Shown one piece after another: positions 20,254 to 31,800 of a DNA stretch of 64,000 nt (its first letter is position 1; every line of letters starts with the position of its first letter). The notes under the pieces were generated by a model that saw only the letters and a list, made by a program, of their open reading frames with translations, searched no databases and was not told the DNA's origin. Source of the DNA: Alphaproteobacteria bacterium (GTDB taxonomy: Bacteria; Pseudomonadota; Alphaproteobacteria; WRAU01; Hepatincolaceae); the NCBI GenBank assembly GCA_031256515.1, contig JAIRQL010000007.1:1-64000 (forward strand), read 5' to 3'. Made by a program: the position numbers and the translations under genes.

Positions 20254-22111
20254 AGAAGAGCTACCATTCTATAATATAAAAGATTTATTTAGCAATAAGA
20301 ATAACTATGAAATTCCTATTTATCAAAGAAATTATGCTTGGGGTGGAAATGAAATTCGCCAATTAATTGTAGATATTAAAGACAAATCTGTTAAAAATAA
20401 AGAAAATAAAGAAAATAAAGACTATTATATTGGAACTTTAATTGTTAATAAAAAAGAAAAAGATAATAAAGTTATATATGAAGTTATTGACGGACAACAA
20501 AGATTAACTACTCTATCTATTTTACTAAGTGTAATTAAAAATGAATATAAGAATATTGATATTAGTTGGTATCAACAAAATTTATTAAGTTTTGCTAGTC
20601 GTCCTAACTCAACAAAAACTTTAGATAATATCTTTAACGGAAAAACTGATAATATAGAAAATAACTCAGATTCTATTATTAGTGGTTATGAAATTTGTAA
20701 AAATGAGTTATCTAAATTAGAAAATATAAAAATACAGGATTTTTGTGAGTATCTTTTTAACAAAGTAAAGATTTTACAAATTGAGGTTTTACCAAATACT
20801 GACTTAAATCATTATTTTGAAATTATGAATACTCGTGGAAAGCAATTAGAACCTGTTGATATTCTAAAAGCTCGTTGCTTAAGTATTCTTGGTAATAACA
20901 AAGATAGCAGTATTTTTACTTTAATTTGGGAAGCCTGTAGTAATATGGAAAAATATATTCAATATGGTTTTAACACTGAATTAAGAAAATCTATCTTTAA
21001 AGATAACTTAAATGAACTAATCTCTGAAGAAGAATTATATGAATTACATTCAAAAAGTGATAATACTAATTATACACTTGAACCGAAATCAATTAATGAT
21101 TTATTACAAGAACCAAAAAACATAGATACAGCAAAAGAAAATGAAGAAGGAGCTAAAGCTGAAAGGTTTAACAGTATTATTGATTTTCCAAACTTTTTAT
21201 TACATATCTTAAAAATACAAGAAGAAAAAGAGGATAAAGATACTATTTCTTTAAATGATAAAGATTTATTAAATACTTTTAGTAAATTCGATTCTGTTAA
21301 AAAATTTGGCTATAACCTATTAAAGGGAAGATTTTTATTTGATAAATACATTATTAAAAAGGAGTTTACAGATAAAGGAGAATTTTGGGGTCTAAAAGAA
21401 TTAGCACAATATGATTCTAGTATAAATTATAGAGCTACTACTTTTGGTGATGATAAAGATGAGGACAATACAAATATTGTAATGCTTTTATCTATGTTTC
21501 ATGTATCTTATCCTACCAATATTTATAAAAACTGGTTATACGACACCTTAAGATTCCTATTTAATAAAGAAACTATCTTAACAGAAGGAATTAAGATTAG
21601 TGATTATAAAAACAAACTTGAATGTTTGGCAAGTAAATACTATACCGAATGGAAAAATAAAGATGGAAATAATTTAGATTCAGGAACAAAGGTATTACAC
21701 TTTGTATTTAACTATCTTGATTATTTATTATGGAGAGATTACCATACTAAAGAGTATCGCTATACTAAAGCAGAGAATAAAAGAATAGGTGATTTTAATT
21801 TTACTACAAGAAATTCTGTAGAACATTATTATCCTCAAAATCCTATGGAAGGGTATGAGAGATTAGATGAGGTTGTAAATAATTTTGGAAATATTTGCTT
21901 AATTAGTAGAAGCAGAAATTCGCAACTTAATCATAATAATCCTGAGGGTAAAAAAGCACATTATATAAAAAGCAAAACTATTGATAGTATTAAACAAGAT
22001 ATTATGTTTACTTATGATAAGTGGGATACTGATAAAATATTAGCACATGGTAAGCGAATGAAAGAATTACTAGAAAAAGAAAGCTCCTGTATATTAAAAA
22101 AGTGTAATTAA
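20246..22111 (+). CDS. DUF262 + DUF1524 (HNH) protein, GmrSD-like
   Basis: IPIYQRNYAWGGNEIRQLI, VIDGQQRLTTLSILL, MNTRGKQLEPVDILKARCL; C-terminal NSVEHYYPQNP...FGNICLISRSRNSQLNH. Overlaps the upstream stop by 8 bp. Confidence 0.85.
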   Translation: MSKEELPFYNIKDLFSNKNNYEIPIYQRNYAWGGNEIRQLIVDIKDKSVKNKENKENKDYYIGTLIVNKKEKDNKVIYEVIDGQQRLTTLSILLSVIKNEYKNIDISWYQQNLLSFASRPNSTKTLDNIFNGKTDNIENNSDSIISGYEICKNELSKLENIKIQDFCEYLFNKVKILQIEVLPNTDLNHYFEIMNTRGKQLEPVDILKARCLSILGNNKDSSIFTLIWEACSNMEKYIQYGFNTELRKSIFKDNLNELISEEELYELHSKSDNTNYTLEPKSINDLLQEPKNIDTAKENEEGAKAERFNSIIDFPNFLLHILKIQEEKEDKDTISLNDKDLLNTFSKFDSVKKFGYNLLKGRFLFDKYIIKKEFTDKGEFWGLKELAQYDSSINYRATTFGDDKDEDNTNIVMLLSMFHVSYPTNIYKNWLYDTLRFLFNKETILTEGIKISDYKNKLECLASKYYTEWKNKDGNNLDSGTKVLHFVFNYLDYLLWRDYHTKEYRYTKAENKRIGDFNFTTRNSVEHYYPQNPMEGYERLDEVVNNFGNICLISRSRNSQLNHNNPEGKKAHYIKSKTIDSIKQDIMFTYDKWDTDKILAHGKRMKELLEKESSCILKKCN

Positions 22112-22159
22112 ACTAACCATATTATTTGTACTCATATTAATAAGCTAATAAGTACTATT

Positions 22160-22197
22160 AAAAAAGAGGAGTTAAAATTAATTAATTCCTCTTTTTT
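22160..22197. terminator. Hairpin terminator
   Basis: AAAAAAGAGGAgttaaaattaattaatTCCTCTTTTTT between convergent genes. Confidence 0.65.
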
Positions 22198-22202
22198 ATT
22201 AT

Positions 22203-22226
22203 CCCCTAACTTTATTAGGTTAGGGG
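22203..22226. terminator. Second hairpin between convergent genes
   Basis: CCCCTAACtttattagGTTAGGGG followed by TTTT on +. Confidence 0.6.
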
Positions 22227-22266
22227 TTTTCTCAACTTCTTTTTTAGTTGCTTACCTTCTTACCGA

Positions 22267-23529
22267 TTAAGGTTCGGTTAGGGAGGTGTCAAAGATTTTA
22301 AGGATAGGTTTCATGAGGTAGCTCATTACAGTTCTTTCACCGGCTACAACATCAACCTCAGCAATCATACCAGGATATAATGGTTTACCGCTACCAAATC
22401 CTCTAATATTAGACTCTACTTTCACTGCATAGTAAGGCTGTCTTGTTCCTTCATCTAAGAAAGTATCAGCACTAATATCAGAAATTACCCCTTGCAACTG
22501 TCCATGAATACTTGAATCATAAGCGGTAACTTTAATATTAACCTTTTGACCAGGCCAAATTCTAGCTCTATCTTGCGGTTGCACTCTTGCTTCTATTACT
22601 AAAACCTCATTAGATGGAATAATATCTGATACAGTATCACCAGGACGAATAACCCCACCAATAGTATTATAATACATGGTTTTAATAACCCCATCTACTG
22701 GCGAAGCAATATCAGTTCTTAAAACTCTATCACGATTAGCACTAATTTGTTCTTTAAGTTTTTCTATAGCTACAAGAACATTAGATAATTCAGTTTGCAC
22801 ATCTACTAAAAACTTAGTTTTAGCTTCTTCTACTCTTGATTGAGATTCCTCAATAGCTTTTTGATTAGTTAACATTCTATTTTGAGTATCTTCTAAATCG
22901 GTTAATAAGTTTTGAGTTTTCAACTTAGAATCAATTAATTCTTTTTGCGATCCTGCTCCACTCTGTACTAATCTTTCAAGAATTTTCTGTTGTTCACGAG
23001 CATAATCATACTGCACAGTTAAGTTTCTAACTTTGGCTCTATCTTCTTGCAGTTGTAATCTTTTTTGTTCGGTTTGTTGTTCTAATACTCTGATAGAATT
23101 ACCGTAATTAGATTTTCTTTGCAGAAATAATCTTCTTTCGTTATCTACAATATTTGGGAATTTTTCAGTAATTTGCGAAGGAAACTGAATATCTTCTGCT
23201 CCACTTAGTTCAGCCCTTAATCTGGCTTCTGAAGCTAATTTAGAGTTTAATTCAATTTGCAATTCACTTAAATTAGAAATTGCAGTTTCATTTCTTATTC
23301 TATAAATTACTTGACCTTCTCTAACTTGGTCGCCCTCTTTAACCAGAATTTCTGAGATAATCCCACCTTCTAAATGCTGTACTTTTTTAACCTGTCCTGA
23401 CGGAACAATTTTTCCATAGCCTCGCACAAATTCGCCAATACTCATTAATGATGCCCATAAAACAAACACCACTATGAATAAAAAGATAGGGAAAGCTACC
23501 AATTGATAATGAAATTTACTAAGATTCAT
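22267..23529 (-). CDS. HlyD-family type I secretion periplasmic adaptor
   Basis: N-terminal TM; GYGKIVPSGQVKKVQHLEGGIISEILVKEGDQVREGQVIYRI; DIASPVDGVIKTMYYNTIGGVIRPGDTV. Confidence 0.93.
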   Translation of the reverse strand: MNLSKFHYQLVAFPIFLFIVVFVLWASLMSIGEFVRGYGKIVPSGQVKKVQHLEGGIISEILVKEGDQVREGQVIYRIRNETAISNLSELQIELNSKLASEARLRAELSGAEDIQFPSQITEKFPNIVDNERRLFLQRKSNYGNSIRVLEQQTEQKRLQLQEDRAKVRNLTVQYDYAREQQKILERLVQSGAGSQKELIDSKLKTQNLLTDLEDTQNRMLTNQKAIEESQSRVEEAKTKFLVDVQTELSNVLVAIEKLKEQISANRDRVLRTDIASPVDGVIKTMYYNTIGGVIRPGDTVSDIIPSNEVLVIEARVQPQDRARIWPGQKVNIKVTAYDSSIHGQLQGVISDISADTFLDEGTRQPYYAVKVESNIRGFGSGKPLYPGMIAEVDVVAGERTVMSYLMKPILKIFDTSLTEP

Positions 23530-23563
23530 ATTTTATAATCCATACTCTATTATTTTATTTAAC

Positions 23564-25831
23564 TTAGGCTTTTCTGCCTTTATTAAGAATTTCTATTACT
23601 TTTTCTTTTGTATCATCAATTACCACTGTAGAATTATCAACTAAAATAACTCTGTCAACCAAAGATAATTGCGATGGTTTATGGGTAATTAAGATAAAAG
23701 TTTTATCTTTAACATATTTTTTTGTATTTTCCATGAAAACTGCTTCTAAAGATGTATCCATACCATTAGTTGGTTCATCCATAATAACAATTGGCGGATT
23801 ATTAATAATTGCCCGTGCTAATGCAACAATCTGCTGCTGTCCGCCAGAAAGATTTTTACCACCTTCTTGAATCATCATATCATCACCTTTATGAGATAAT
23901 TTGGTAACAAGACTAACTCCAGCAATTTCACAAGCCTTTTGATATTGCTCTTCAGGAATATCAGTATTACTCATTAATATATTTTCTCTTAATGTCCCTT
24001 GAAAAAAGTACGATTTTTGTGGCATAAAGCCGATATTAGATCGCAACTCAGAAACATGAATGTAGTTAATATCAATATCATCAATTAAGATTTCACCATT
24101 ATTATGGAAGTCTAAACCTAGTAATAATCTGGTAATAGTACTTTTACCTGCTCCTGTTTTACCAATGATTGCAACTTTAGAACCAGCTTGAATATTTAAA
24201 TTACATTTATTTAAAATTGGAGCTGTTAAACCAGGATAAAAGAAAGAAACATCTTTAAATGTAATATTTCCTTTAAAAGGTCCTTTTTTACCATTGTTTT
24301 CGGTATCGTCTTCCATTGGGGCATTAATGATTTTTTCTAGGTGTTTTAAGGTATTTTGAATAGATCTATAACGAACTACCATCCCAGAAAACCCAATTAT
24401 GGTACTCATAATTCTTGAAGAAACTGTTGTAGAAGCAATTAAGCCCCCTGTTGTCATTGCATTACCAGAAATTTCAAATACACCCACAATAACCACAACT
24501 ACGGTTACAATATTCATAATTGTCATAGAAGAATTAGCAGCAATATTTACCCACAGATTATAAGAAAAGTTAGTTCTGTAAGATTTATCTAAAACTCTTT
24601 TCCATTTATATAAAACTTTACCAATTCCGTTAAAAATTTTAATACTTTCGCTACCGCTAACTACCTCTACAAGCATACCAGTACGATTAGCATCATCCAT
24701 CATCATTTTATGATAAGTATTTTGCATAGGAACTTGTAGTAAGATATTAATTACAAAAATAAAAATACAAGCAATAAAAGGAACTAAAGCAATCCACGGT
24801 GATATAAATATTAATAATAAGAAAAACAACGATAAAAACGGTAAATCAATTAACATAGGAATAAATCTTGAAAAATAAAATTCCCTAACCATAGAAAGTT
24901 CTTTAAATAACGATGTTTTAGCTCCATTACTCATAGCAATTGGAATTTTCATTGCTAATAGTTTATCTAAAAGAACCTGATCTACTTCATTTCCTATATT
25001 TAAAGAGATATAATCAGTAAGATACGATTTAATAAGTTTAAAGGCGAAATCAAATAAATATACTAAAACCATCCCAAAAGACAATACAAAAAGTGTAGAT
25101 ATAGCATGATTTGGCACAATTCTATCGTAAATATTCATAGTATAAAAAGGTGATACGATAGCAAATATATTAATAAAAAAGCTAATTACTAAAATTTCTA
25201 TAAAAATGGGTTTAAAATTAGAAAGAGAATTAAATAAAAAGCTAGTTTTTTTAACAAAAGTTGATACGGTTAAATCTTCTTCAAAAAAGAATAGAGCATA
25301 GCCAATATAGTCTTTAATAATCTCAGCTGGCTTATATTCTTCTTCTTGTCCAGTTTCAGGATTAAAGCCTTTATTACCTTCTAAAAAAGCATAAGAAGCA
25401 TTATTTTTTAACATTAAAATGCAAGGTCCAGTTTTAATATCTAAAATATTAATTCGGCGCATCTCTACATTAAGACCTATTTTACGGGCAATAGCAATAA
25501 TATCAGTTGTAGAAATAATACCATCCTGCACCGGCATACCAGAGTATAAAATCTCTTCGCTGGTATTTTTATCAAAATTTTTAAGGACTCTTTCAAAAGC
25601 TACCTTAAGATATTTACGATGATCTTCTTCTTGCTCTGTAAGATCTACATTTATTTCTTCTAAAGTTTTATCACCTTGAGAAGACTCTTGATTACTAGAG
25701 AGTTTATCTACTACTTCCACTGGAGGAGTTTCTATATTAGATACTTCTTCTTGTTTTTCCGATACCTCTGGATTATTTTTAGAATCCAAAGAATCTTTAT
25801 CTTCTTGATTTTTTAAATCATCTTTAGTCAT
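23564..25831 (-). CDS. Type I secretion permease/ATPase with N-terminal C39-like domain
   Basis: Walker A IIGKTGAGKST; LSGGQQQIVALARAIINNPPIVIMDEPT; six-TM region; upstream C39-like domain without an obvious catalytic Cys. Confidence 0.92.
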   Translation of the reverse strand: MTKDDLKNQEDKDSLDSKNNPEVSEKQEEVSNIETPPVEVVDKLSSNQESSQGDKTLEEINVDLTEQEEDHRKYLKVAFERVLKNFDKNTSEEILYSGMPVQDGIISTTDIIAIARKIGLNVEMRRINILDIKTGPCILMLKNNASYAFLEGNKGFNPETGQEEEYKPAEIIKDYIGYALFFFEEDLTVSTFVKKTSFLFNSLSNFKPIFIEILVISFFINIFAIVSPFYTMNIYDRIVPNHAISTLFVLSFGMVLVYLFDFAFKLIKSYLTDYISLNIGNEVDQVLLDKLLAMKIPIAMSNGAKTSLFKELSMVREFYFSRFIPMLIDLPFLSLFFLLLIFISPWIALVPFIACIFIFVINILLQVPMQNTYHKMMMDDANRTGMLVEVVSGSESIKIFNGIGKVLYKWKRVLDKSYRTNFSYNLWVNIAANSSMTIMNIVTVVVVIVGVFEISGNAMTTGGLIASTTVSSRIMSTIIGFSGMVVRYRSIQNTLKHLEKIINAPMEDDTENNGKKGPFKGNITFKDVSFFYPGLTAPILNKCNLNIQAGSKVAIIGKTGAGKSTITRLLLGLDFHNNGEILIDDIDINYIHVSELRSNIGFMPQKSYFFQGTLRENILMSNTDIPEEQYQKACEIAGVSLVTKLSHKGDDMMIQEGGKNLSGGQQQIVALARAIINNPPIVIMDEPTNGMDTSLEAVFMENTKKYVKDKTFILITHKPSQLSLVDRVILVDNSTVVIDDTKEKVIEILNKGRKA

Positions 25832-25861
25832 GATACCACTTATTTTATAGTTAGTTGAAAT

Positions 25862-28800
25862 CTACTTATCAGTAGTTTTTTTCGTTATCTGTTTATTAAG
25901 ATAATCCATATTTGCTAATAAATCTACTTTTTTAGAATTTTTAGCATTATTTGAAGAAACAAGGCTACTAAGCTCTGTTTTCTTGTCTTTTGGTGAAATA
26001 TCCACTATGGAATTCTTAACTTGTGTATGGATATTATCGGCTTCAGCCACATTAATCTTATCAACTTTTTGCTCGGTTTTTTTGGCAAAATTCATAAGAT
26101 TTTCACTATTTAATGAATAAATTTTAAAGAAATTATCTTGGAAACTTAATAGCTCTTCAAAAGATGTTAATAGCTCTACTAACTGTTCGTTAGTCATAAT
26201 TTTATCTTCCACAAGGAACATATTTAAATTATCATTAAAAGATTTAATGCTATCCTTGATAGTTTTTAAGCCTTTATCATTAAAATCAGTAAATTTATTA
26301 AAGTTTTCTATAAAACCTTTATCGCTTACAAATGGTGATAAATTAGATTTAATTTCTTTTTGGAAGCTACCAATTAAGTTTCCTAAATCAATCTGTTTAT
26401 CCTCAATAACTGAAACTTTCTCAAGCATATTGTTTAAAGTGCTATCAAAATTTATATCTTCAACTGATGATAAAATTAATTTTATTAAATCTGAATTTTT
26501 TTCTTGATAGGTTTTATTTTCTTTAATTTCAATTCTAATATCATCGGTTTGGGCTACCAGAGTTTTAATGCTAGCATCCATATTTGATAATTCTTCCGAT
26601 AAACTTTGCAATTTATTAAAAGAAATATCAGTATTTTCTTGCAAATTAGCATTAATATCCTTTTTAACCTCAACTACCCCATTTTTTAAGTCAACCACTC
26701 CATTCTTAATATCTTGTGAGGCTTGACCGATTTCGGCAGTTTTTGAAGAAATCATATCCATATTATTAGCTAAATTACTTAAACCCTGTTCTAAAACCAT
26801 AATTTTTTGGCTAGAATTTCCTGAAATATCTTTGATTAAACCAGTAATTTCTTCTTTAGATTTATCAGTTCTATGCATTAAACTATTTAAATCATTAGTT
26901 TGTTTATTATGGATTTCAAAAAGATATTCCATAGTTTTAGATAAACTATCTAAATTAGTTTTAAATTCTTCGGCAAAATTCAACAGTTCTTTATCTGCTC
27001 CACCAGATTTATTTAAAAACTCTGCAATTACCAAATTATTTTGATCTATTTTATCTTTTAGTTGATTAAAATAGTTAGCTCTACTGGTGGCATCTTCTAA
27101 GTATAGTTTAATTTCAGATAAAATATTGTTATGCCCTTGTGTAGAATTATTTTGTAAATCTACAAGACGACTTTCCATTTTAGAATCTAGTGAGGTAAAA
27201 TAACTTAAAGTTTCTTCTTGCAACTTAGAAACATCGTCTAAATTAGATAATAATTTACCAAATGAACTATGTAGGTCTATTTTATTAATTTCTTGATTTT
27301 TAATAAAATCTTTAAATTCTAAAACAATCCCTCTTAAATTAGCAAATTCTTCTAAAATAGATTTTTGTTCTATTTGTGAAATACTTCGCATATCTTCTTT
27401 AAGAGAGTGCATTAAAGTTTCAGCCTTTTCTGAGAATAAGCTAGACTGTTGAGTATTATCTTGTAGCCCTGCAATAATTTTTAGATGATCTTCTTTTAAC
27501 TTAGCGAAGGTTTCTTCTAATGATTGTTTATATTCTTCGTTAAAACTTTCATTATTAGAAATTCTAATTATTGCTTCTTCAATTTTAGCAACCGAAGCAA
27601 AGAATAAATCCATTTTCTGAGTTATATTTGCTAAATTTTGTTTTTCAATATCAGCACTATTATTAAGAGCTTGATTACGATTATTAACCTCAGATAATAA
27701 ACTTTTAATATCTTCTATAATTGGTGCATCTTTATCTTGTAATATTTTTATACCATCTCTTACAAACCCTTGTTCATTAAGGATTTTTAGATTGTCTTCT
27801 TTTAGCTTAGAGAAAGTTTCTTCTAATGATTGCTTATATTCTTCGTTAAAACTTTCATTATTAGAAATTCTAATTATTGCTTCTTCAATTTTAGCAACCG
27901 AAGCAAAGAATAAATCCATTTTTTGAGTTATATTTGCTAAATTTTGTTTTTCAATATCAGCACTATTATTAAGAGCTTGATTACGATTATTAACCTCAGA
28001 TAATAAACTTTTAATATCCTCTATAATTGGAGTATCTTTATCTTGCAGTACTTTTATACCATCTCTAATAAACTCTTGTTCGCTAAGAATAGTTTCTAGG
28101 GCTTCTTTGTCTTTAGCAAGAAGGTTTTTAATTTCATGATTTGGCTTATCAAATTCCACAAGTAAATTCTTAATATCCTCTATCAGTGGAATATTGTTTT
28201 CTTTTAAAGATCTTTCACCTTGAAACCCTTTAATAGCAAACTCTATTTTATCTATAGATTCAAAATATTTGTTTTGTAATCTATCTATTAATTCTATAGA
28301 TTTCTCATGTAAATCTGGATTACTTGAAACATTCATATTACTAGCAAGATTTTTAACCTCACTATCAAGTTTCGCCAGATGTAGAGAAATATCTTCTAAA
28401 ATCTCATTATTTTTTTTAATAAGATAATCAGATAAACCATTATTTTCTTGATTTGTTGGTAAAATCGCAAAATTTGTTTTATCTGCGGTAAGAACACCTA
28501 AAGAATTTTTTATATCTTTTAAAATATCTTTATCGTACTCATTAGTTTTAACACTTAAATTATTAAGGATATTTTTAATCTCAACTAATAGACTATAATG
28601 GTCTGTTTCTTTATTTTGATATTTTAAGTTTATTAAAATATCTTTAAGTTCTTTTAAGATATTATTAGTATCAGAAGAATTTTTATCACTAAGATTTTTA
28701 AGTTTATCTCTAATTTCTTCTAAATATAAACTATTAATATTCTGGCTTTGCAGGCTCTGTTTAGTTAGTTGTTCTTTAATTTCCAACAAAATAGGAGTAT

Positions 28801-31800
28801 TGACATCGTTTTTTTGTAAATTAAGATTTTCTAGCTTATTTTTTAAATCTCCCCACAGCATATTATGGTTATTACCTTGAGAAACTAATCCAGCTATAGC
28901 ATTTTTAACATCTACAAGAATATTATAATTAGTATCCTGATTATTTTTAGAGTTAAGATTATCTAATTTATGATTAATTTCTAACCATAAAGGATTAATA
29001 TCTAAAGGCAATTTTTCTAAACGATTTTTAATTTCAAATAGCAAGGATTCGTTAGTAGCATTATTATTGTGCTGTTTAAAATTATCTAAAATATTTTTAA
29101 GCTCTATTAAAAATTCTGAATTATGATTTTTAGAAGCTATACTATCTAATTTATTTTTAATCTCTAATAATATTGGATTATCGTTTTTTGGTTGCGATAA
29201 ATTATAAAGATGATTTTTAATCTCTAAAAGAATTGTACTATCTACAGTATTGTTTTTAGCTTCTAAATTTTGAGATTCTAAATTGCTAAGACGATTATTT
29301 ATATCTAATAAAATTGCTTTACTATAGGATTCATTATTTTGGAATTCTATATTATCTAAACGGCTTTTAATACTATCAAAAATTGGATTATGATTATTAT
29401 TTTTTTGCTCAGTAAAACCATCTATTTTGTTTTTTAGCTCTAACAAAAGTGGGCTATCTTTTCTTTCATCTTGTTTTGCAAAATTACTTAGTCTATTTTG
29501 TAAATCTAGTAATAATAAATGGTTATTATTATTGTCTTTTAGGCTAAGATTATCTAACTTATTTTTTATTTCTAACAAAATAGGAGTATTAACATCACCA
29601 CTTTTTGAGTTGATACTATCTAACTTTTGATTAATTTTTAGTAAGATAGGAGTGTGGTTATCTGTATTGTTGGGCTTAAACTCTAAATTACGAGTTTCTA
29701 AATTGCTAAGGCGATTATTTATATCCACAAGTAAAGCATTCTTTTCGGCTTCACTTTTTTGCAACTCTAAAGTATCTATACGATTATTGATTGCCGCAAG
29801 ATTACTTTCTAAAACAGCATTGTTATAGTTATCTTCTTTTTGTTTTGATAAATCGTTCAGCTTATCTTTTAGCTCTATTAGTAATGGATTACTTGCACTT
29901 TCTTTATGCAAAGAAAGATTATCTATTTTGTTTTTTAACTCTATTAATAAATGATGATAATTACTCACCTCGTGCTTTTGCTGAGTTAAAGCATTAAGAT
30001 GATTTTTTATTTCTAAAAGAATATTCTCATAATTATCATGCTTTTGAGTAGTTAGAGAATCTAACTTTTGATTAATTGCAAACAATAATGGGCTATTAAC
30101 TTCCTCTTTTGGTAATAATAAATTATCTAGCTTATTTTTTAATTCTAAAAATAATATATTATTATTGTTGTCTTCTTTTGGTAAAGAAATATTATCTAAC
30201 TTAGCTTTTATTTCTAATAATAAAGAATCATCAGCAGAATTATTTTTAGCTTCTAAATTACTAAGGCGGTTATTTATATCAGCTAAGACCTCATTTCTTT
30301 CAGCTTCGCTTTTTTGAGCCTCTAAACTATCTATACGATTACTGATTGCTGAAAGTGCATTCTCTAAAATATCATTATTATGATTATCTTTTTTTTGCTC
30401 TGCCAGAGTTTCTAACTTATGATTAATTGCTAATAATAAAGGACTGTTTACTTCTTCTTTTGGTAAAGAAATATTATCTAACTTATTTTTAAGCTCTAAT
30501 AAGAGAGAATTATGTGCCTCATGCTTTTGCTGAGTTAAAGCATTAAGATGATTTTTTATTTCTAAAAGAATATTCTCATAATTATCATGCTTTTGAGTAG
30601 TTAGAGAATCTAACTTTTGATTAATTGCAAATAATAATGAGCTATTAACTTCCTCTTTTGGTAATGATAAATTATCTAGCTTATTTTTTAATTCTAAAAA
30701 TAATATATTATTATTGTTATCTTCTTTTGGTAAAGAAATATTATCTAACTTAGCTTTTATTTCTAATAACAAAGAATTATCAGCAGGATTATTTTTAGCC
30801 TCTAAATTACTAAGGCGGTTATTTATATCTGATAAAATCGCTTTACTATAGAATTCATTTTTTTGAAACTCTATATTATCTAAACGATTTTTAATACTAT
30901 CAAGAAGTGGAGTATTACTATCGTTTTTTTGATCAGCAATACTATCTATTTTGTTTTTTAATTCTAATAAAAGAATAGTATTAGAGTCTTTCTCTTGCGA
31001 AATTAAGCTATCTAGCCGACTATTGATACTATCTAAAGTACTATCATCTTTTGAAGAAGAATTTTCAACAACTGTTAATTGCAGATTATCTAATCTATTT
31101 TTTATAGTATCTAAAAGTAAATCTCTTGCAGTACTTTTTTGCGAATCTAAGTTATTTAAACTATCTTTAATCTCTATTAAAATAGCATTATTAAGATTAT
31201 TGTTTTTTTCTAGCTTATCAGTAAGTTCTTTTAAAAAACTATTGTTAGTTTCTGTTGTGTTTTTAGAACTTAAATTAGATAAAATATTTTTTATCTCTAT
31301 TAAAGTAGGATTTTCTTGATTATTATTTTTTTCTTCTAAATTACGAGTTTCTAAATTATTTAGGCGATTGTTTATATCAGCAAAAACCTCACTTCTTTCA
31401 GCTTCATCTTTTTGTGCTTCTAGGCTATCTATACGATTACTAATTGCTGAAAGGGTGCTTTCTACAATCGCATTATTATAATCATTTTCTTTTTGCTCTA
31501 ATAAATTATCTAGCTTTTTTTTTAGTTCCAAAAACAATGGGTTATTGGTATCTTCTTTATGCAATGATAAGTTATCTATTTTATTTTTTAGTTCTACTAG
31601 TAGCGGATTATCAGTGTCTTGCACTTTAGCTTCTAAACTATCTAAACGATTTTTAATACTATCAAGAAGAGGATTATGATAATCTTTTTTTTGTTCAATT
31701 ATGCTATTTAACTTATAATTAATTTCCGCCAATTCTTTATCGTGTGGAACTTCATTTTTTTGAGCTTTGAGATTCTCTAAAATATCTTTTACATCTGTTA

